From Hansfordia pulvinata (taxonomy: Eukaryota; Ascomycota; Sordariomycetes; Xylariales): a stretch of 64,000 bases of DNA. The stretch lies in the NCBI GenBank assembly GCA_006538405.1, contig BJKQ01000026.1, positions 123,975 through 187,974 on the forward strand, given 5' to 3'. Below, piece after piece: positions 57,201 to 64,000 of the stretch (position 1 is its first letter; each line of letters starts with the position of its first letter). The notes under the pieces are model-generated. The model was not told the origin of the DNA. It saw only the letters and a list, made by a program, of their open reading frames with translations, and ran no database searches. The position numbers and the translations under genes were made by a program.

Positions 57201-60200
57201 TACTTATTACCTAGTTTACCCGGTTTACCCACCGGCGCTAAAACGTATTAATTTTTACTTATTAAAACTTAAGTTAAAACTTTTTAACTTATTATAACTT
57301 AAAATTTATTAATAAAGATAATAAAAATAACGTTATTACTTAATACGTTAAAAATTAATTTAAATATACTTAAGTATTATTATTATTACTTATCACGACT
57401 TATATATTAAAACTTTAATTTAATATTACTTATAATAAGCCACGTTAATTACTTAATTATTCTTATTAAAAGAGTATTAAATATATTAACTTTATAAAGA
57501 ATTAAGTCTTTATAAAATTTAAAGCGGTATTATAAGTAAATAATATAATTAATAAGTAATTATTTAAAATAAAGTCTTATAATAAAATAATCGGCTTTAA
57601 AGCTATAAAAATAAATAATAAGTTTAATCTTAAAAGTAAAAAGATTATAAAATCGAATAATCGTTTAAATAAGCTGCTTATAAGCTTATATAAGATTATA
57701 TATATATTAAAAATAAACTTTAAAACCTTATTTTAATATTAATATAACGTATTAAAAAAGCCCTTTAAAATATTATTAAAGTTAAGACGATTATAATATT
57801 ATTATTATTTTATAACTTTTAAAGTTTAAAAGCGCGATAACTTAATTAAGGTTTAATTTTATTAAAGAGCGGTTAAAAAAGTAAAAAAAGCCCTTTATTA
57901 AAAGATTAATTAAAAAGGGAAATTAAGTTTAAAAAAAGCTTTAATTAAATATTAATTAATCGATTATAAATACGGTGACCGTAATATAAGACCTATTTTA
58001 TTATAATTAAAGGGGGCGGCGCTTAAGATTAACGATAACAAAAAGTATATAATAAATAAATACTTTTAAAAGTAAAGTGACGAATATCGAAAAATCTTAA
58101 TTAACGGTTTTTTAATTTATTATAATTATAAATTATTATAAATTTAATAGTTTTATAAAAGTTAAAAATATTAATATAAAGATTTAATTAACGATTATTA
58201 ATTCGTTTTTTAAAGCATAATTAATAATTACATAATAATTATATTAAATATTACTTACTTAAAAGTGTTAATAAGGTTTTTTTATACGTGTAACATATAA
58301 ATAAGTATAAGGCTTTATACTTTAATAAAGTTTAAATATTAAATAATTTAAATTTTTAAATCTTAATTTAAGTTAATTATAAAGACTTAAGTATAATAAA
58401 ATAAAAGTACATATAACCGAAGCTTACGCTGATGTTTAATATATTAAATACGATTAAAGATTAAGTAAGTTATTATAATTTATAATGTTTAAGAATCGTT
58501 ATAACGATAAAAGTAATAAAGTAAGTATAATTACTTTTAAATTAAAGCCTTTTTATTTAATATTAAAGCGTGTAAACCGTAAGCTTATAACCGGTATAAA
58601 GTCCTTGAAATCGGCCTTTATAAGTATTTTATTAAAAAACTCTTAAATTAAGCGTTTATATATATATAAATATATAATATAAAAGCCGTAAGTAAAGTAT
58701 ATACTTTTAAGAACGGTGCGGAATAAAAGAATTTATTATTAATAAGGGTTAAACTTAATAAATTAAGTAAAGTAATTAATATATGATTATTATATTCTAA
58801 ATTATTAAAACGTACTTTTCTTATTTATTACTTTATTTACTTATAATTATAATCGCGGTTTTCAGTGTAAGCATCGAACGGATTACCTTTATATAATCCT
58901 TTTTTTATTTAAATATTAATATATTATAATTAATAATAATAAAGAATCGATTAAAGTGCCTTAATTATAACGTTATAAATTTCACGATATTAATATATAA
59001 CTTTTTTAAATAACGTATTATTATTTATAATATCGGTAAGGATATTTAATAAGTCTTTTTTATTATATAATAATAATATAATCTTAATAATATAAGTAAT
59101 ATAATTAATATATAATTAAATATTAACTTACTTTATAAATTATATTTTATTTAATATAATAATATCTTTATTATTAATATTAAGTAAAAATATCTTAAAC
59201 TTATTATATAAAAATATAATAAAATTTATATATTATTTATAATCCCGCTTTTTATCGTTAACGTCGTTTACTTAATTAAGGTCCTTTTTTTATTTAAAAG
59301 CATTAATATTTATTAAGTTAAAAGTAATAAAAGTGTTATTAAAGAGTGCGTTAAAGTTTTAAGTTAACTCCGCGTTATAAAGAACTTAATTAAAGTGCGT
59401 TTTAAGAAAACGTTTATATAAAGTTAATATATCTTAAATTAATACGTGAAAAGACTTATTATTAATTTTTAACTTATCTTATAATACGTTTATAAACTTA
59501 TATTTTATTATCTTTTAAATTTTAATTTATATATTTATTAATATCGCGATAAATTCTAATTAATATAATGAATCTTTAATTATAAACTTCTTTAAATTAA
59601 AGAAATAAATTCCTTTTATAAGTATAAAAGTAAGCGGTATTAACGTTTATAAATATTATTTTTATAATCTTTTATTACTTATTTAACGCTTTAATTACTG
59701 TGGTTAACGTTTTATATTTAAGTGTTATTTTAAAGTAATAAAAATATAATTATACGTTAATTATATTAATTAACTTAAATTTAACGGCCTTAAGCTTAAA
59801 AAGGAGGATAATTATAATAAAAAGCTTTAAATAAAAGTATAATAAAAAAGATATAAAAAGGTTATAAAAAGTGGAATAAAACTTATTTATATACTTTAAT
59901 TAAATTATTAACTCGTTTTAATATAAAAGGTGAAGACTGTTTTATAATAATTAATTTAATTTACCGGTAAGATTAAGGGTGTTAATAAAGCGTAATAATA
60001 AGTTAATTAAAGTAAAATCGGCCGTAACTTAATAAAGCGTAATGAATATATATTAAATTTAATAAAAACGTACTTAAAATAAGATACGTTATCTTTTATA
60101 TAAATTTAAAAATAAAATAAGTTAAAGTAACGTTAAAATTAATAATTATAATAAAGCGCGGTATATATATAAGTAAAGAAAGTAAAAAGGTTAATAAAAG

Positions 60201-63200
60201 TGTAATATATAAAAAGAAGTAAATAATAATAAGTTAAAAAAAATTTATTTAATAAGAGCCGATAAGGAAAAAAGATAAGATAAGGAAAAAGTTAATTTAA
60301 TTAAAATTTAAAAAAATATATTTTATAAGTTTAAAATAAAAAGTTATTATACGGTGAGGTATAATTACGACGCCCGTAATATTAATAATAAATTTATTAA
60401 ATTAAAAAAACATGTAATAAGTATATAATACTTAACTTAATATTTATTAAAATAATATTAAGATATATATATTATATTATAAATTTTCTATATAAGTTAT
60501 ATATCTTTAAGTAAAATAATGATTTACTTAATATAAATAATATAATATTATTTTACAGTGAAAAAAGATATAATAAATACCTTTATTACTTTTTATAAAG
60601 TTATTAACATTAATAATTAAAGGTGTAAATTAAGGATTAACAAGTTAATAATATCGCGAATTACACGTTAAAAAGGTAATTATAAAAGTAAAAGGCCTTA
60701 TTAACTTTATAACTTTTAAATTTTATATAAAGCGTATATTAAAATAAAACATTAATATAATAAAATAAGCTTAATAAATATTACTTATTATTTAAGCGAT
60801 AATAGCGTTTTTTTTAAGTAATTAACTCCTTTTTTAATAATAAAAAATAAAGGGCCTTTTATAGAATATAACGCTTATATTTAATGCTTTTTTTAAGTTT
60901 TAAGGTATATTTAATTTTCTTTATAATCCGTATAATAAAGCCGATAAAGTTTATAATAAGTAATATATAAGGCTATTAATAAGTGGGTTAAAGGAAGGGT
61001 GGTTAATTACTTAAATCGCGATCTTTTATATTATTATTTAAAATCATATTATTAATTAAAAAAGGTATTTTTAAATAAAAAGGTATAAATAAAGAAAAGG
61101 TTAAGTAACTTAAATTTAAAAGCCGGTAATGTAAATATATTTATAAAAAGGAGCCTTATTAATAAAAAGAGTTAATATAATAAAAGTGTAATTATCGAGT
61201 TTTCTTTAAACTTAATCTTTTACTTACCCACGTTTTATTAATTATGTTTAACCCTTTTACCTTTTTAATTAATCGAAAATCTTAATATAAGTGATGCTTA
61301 TAATATATAGTCTTCGCCGCCGCCCTTATTATAATTTTATAATTTAAGAATCTTATTAAACTTAAACAGTTTAATTATTCTTAAAAAAATTAAAAAGAGC
61401 TTTATATAAGTTAAGTTAACTTATTATATATTTTAAATATAATATATTCATTTAAGCTGGTTTTAAGGACTCGTTTTTAACAATTTTAACCGGGAGTCGT
61501 ATTTTTAAATATTTAATAAAGTTATTATAAAAGGGTTATTTTAAAAGGGGGTTAAGATTATTAATAATAAGCTTATTATTAAGTGTTATAAATATAATAC
61601 TTATTTAACTTACTTTAATTTCCTTAAATTATTAAGCACTTTATCGATAATTAAATATCTTAAGTTTACGAAGTGTATTTAAATTAATTATACGGCTTAT
61701 AATAATATTAATTTTAACTTATTATTAAATAAGTAAATATATAATTATTACATAATCTTTAATATAGCTTAATTATATATAAGTATTATAATTAATTAAA
61801 GTCTTATATATTATATAAGAAATAATAAACTTTTAAATTATAATATAATTACTTATTAATTAATTTAATAATCCGTTTTTCGCGAGATTTTTACGATTAA
61901 TAACCTTAAATAATAAGCTCCCTTTTTAATTATGAAACTTAATTAAGTAAGAAAAGCTTTGAATAATATATTATAAGGTTATTATTAATAGCGTATTTAA
62001 AACTCGGTTATTTATAAGTTATATTAATGTCTTTATTAATATTTAAATTAATCCTGGTTTATAATACGCTTATTAAAGAGTGTATATTTATTTTATAAAT
62101 AAAAGTTAAGAATTATAATATGTCTTAATCGATATTTAATTATATATAAATAAAATAAATAAAATTAACACTTATATATTAATAAATCGCTTTTTTAAAT
62201 TAAACCTTTATTATTGAATCCGTTACTTTATAACGGATAATAAGGTTAATATTAATATTATAAAGGCGAAAAAGTGGTTAATTAATTATAATATATAAAG
62301 TAATATTTTTAATATAAGAAATATCCTTTATATATTATATTCCTTATAACGTGTATTTAATGACTTTTTTTTACGTTATCAGTCCGACTTAACGTTATTA
62401 TTAAAGTTAAGGTATTTAACTTATTTATTAATGGTTATTAAGACCTTAATCCTTTACTTAATTTTAAGAATTAATAATAAAATATTATTCTTATAATAAG
62501 TGTATAAGATATAATTAATATATAATTAATACTTATTTTTTATATTATTATAACTTTAATCGTTTAACTTTTAAGTGAATATTAACATATATTAATAAAA
62601 CTTAAGTACTTAATAATAATGATATATTATTAATAATAACCTTATAAGTAACGTTAAATAAACACGGCTTATTAAATTTATTTATAACGTTATTACTTAA
62701 TAAAGCTTAATAATATATTTCCTTATCCGTATATAATAACTTTATTATATTATTAAACGGTTTATAAATAATCACGATAAATTAAAGGTTATAAGTAAGT
62801 AAAAGTATTAATTATTATTATTTAATAATATATAGCTTTTTATTAACTTTTATATCGATATTATAAAAGTTTTTAATTAAGTTATAAATTAATTCGGTAA
62901 CTTAAAAGAAAGTTACTTTTCTTATATAATAATTAAGTACCGATACGTTATAAAGCACTTTTTCTTTTATTAAAAGGAGCTTAAATCCTTAATTATAAAT
63001 TTAAATTATAATAACGGTTAAATAATAATAATAAAATCCGCCGTAAACACAGTTATTAATAAGGTATAAAAGTATATATATAAGGTGCTTATAAATTATA
63101 AGGAGGTTATTTCTATTATTATCTTACTTTATCCGTTGACTCGCCACTTTAAAATATTATTATAAACTTAATTTTTTAATTAATAACGATTTTTTAAAAT

Positions 63201-64000
63201 TAATAAGAGTAACGTTAAGCTGTATAATAACGTTAAATTATTATTAAAGGCGAATTATAAGCCTTATTAACAATAATATAATTAATGTATTATAAAGGAC
63301 GCTTATATTTATATTAATTTAATAAAATTTATTTATTTAAGTTTAAGTTTATAAAAGGTAACGATAATTTAAAATAGCTTTATTTTATTTATTACTTATT
63401 AATAATGTTTATTAAAATATAACTTAAAAACCATTATACTTACCTTTTAAAAAGAGAAATCGAAAAGCCATTTAAGTTTAATTAACTTAATATAAGATTT
63501 ATTATATATTTAACTTATATTAATATAAATCGAGCGGACTTAATACTTTACTTATTTAATTTATAATTAAAACCGGTTTTTAATTAATTTTAAGAACTTT
63601 TGTAAGCAACTTATAATCTCCGCCTTTTACGTATTATTAATATTAATTAAAGTGATTTAAATATACTTTAAGATTATAATATCGATTAAAATATTATTAT
63701 AAATAAGACTTATTAATTATAAAAGTTATAAAAGGCTTTAAAAATTAAGTGCTTTAAGGAGTTACGTTACGCCGTATTAATTTTATAATTAAATAAAATG
63801 TTAATAAACGACTTAACTTTAAAATCTTTTAATAATTAATCAGCCTTATCTTAATCGGTTTATATTAATATTAATATACGCTTATTTAAAAAAGGAGTTA
63901 AGTTTAAGTAAAGCTATTAAATAAACTTAATTTAAAAAAGGGCTTAAAATAATTTATTAATATAAAAGCGCCCTTATATAAAGCCTTTATATAAATTTAA
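57201..64000. repeat. AT-rich, RIP-mutated block (right edge)
   Basis: About 6.8 kb, CpA/TpG depleted and closed in all frames. It begins TACTTATTACCTAGT, nearly the string at 3985-4000. Strings such as ATTAAGTGTTATAAATATAA (about 61580) and ATAATAAAAGTGTAATTAT (about 61180) recur in the 3985-8765 block (near 8420 and 8020), suggesting relatives of the same decayed transposon. No gene or RNA could be supported. Confidence 0.75.

Overview
The window looks like nuclear DNA of a filamentous ascomycete (Pezizomycotina). The supported genes carry short introns of fungal type: GTAAGT or GTGAGT donors, CTGAC branch sites and YAG acceptors. The window alternates sharply between GC-balanced islands and extremely AT-rich blocks. 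In the AT-rich blocks CpA and TpG are strongly depleted and almost every frame is closed, which is the expected footprint of repeat-induced point mutation (RIP). The species cannot be read from the sequence.

Layout: 1-2480 AT-rich; 2481-3984 a small GC island with one gene fragment; 3985-20117 AT-rich, containing a full-length RIP-mutated relic of a Gypsy element (8766-16009); 20118-29535 a GC island with a broken subtilase, three or four small minus-strand genes and several minisatellites; 29536-32024 AT-rich; 32025-39263 an apparently intact chromodomain Ty3/Gypsy element (chromovirus); 39264-40040 the other side of the same AT-rich block; 40041-57200 a GC island with two membrane coiled-coil genes (one frameshifted), a two-exon polyQ gene, a frameshifted hypothetical gene and a truncated glycosyltransferase; 57201-64000 AT-rich.

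The centrepiece is the Gypsy element on the minus strand. It has identical 184-bp LTRs, a 5-bp TTATA target duplication, Gag with a CCHC knuckle, and a 1278-codon Pol frame (protease, RT, RNase H, integrase, chromodomain). Pol is joined to gag by a canonical -1 slippery heptamer GGGAAAA directly before the gag stop. A candidate self-priming pair links the LTR to the primer site. Tail-to-tail with pol lies a separate plus-strand, intron-containing gene with its own TATA and CCAAT-type promoter, coding for a basic Cys/His-rich protein. The same layout is recognisable in the RIP-destroyed relic 16 kb away, so the antisense gene is a stable part of the family. The young copy sits inside RIP-mutated AT-rich DNA, as expected if its chromodomain steers integration to heterochromatin.

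The host genes are few, small and often broken: in-frame stops, single-base frameshifts, and truncation exactly at AT-block borders. This is the picture of a decaying, repeat-rich, gene-poor compartment. Many short palindromic and tandem repeats (TTAGG...CCTAA units, GGTACC-type palindromes) fill the GC-rich gene-free stretches.
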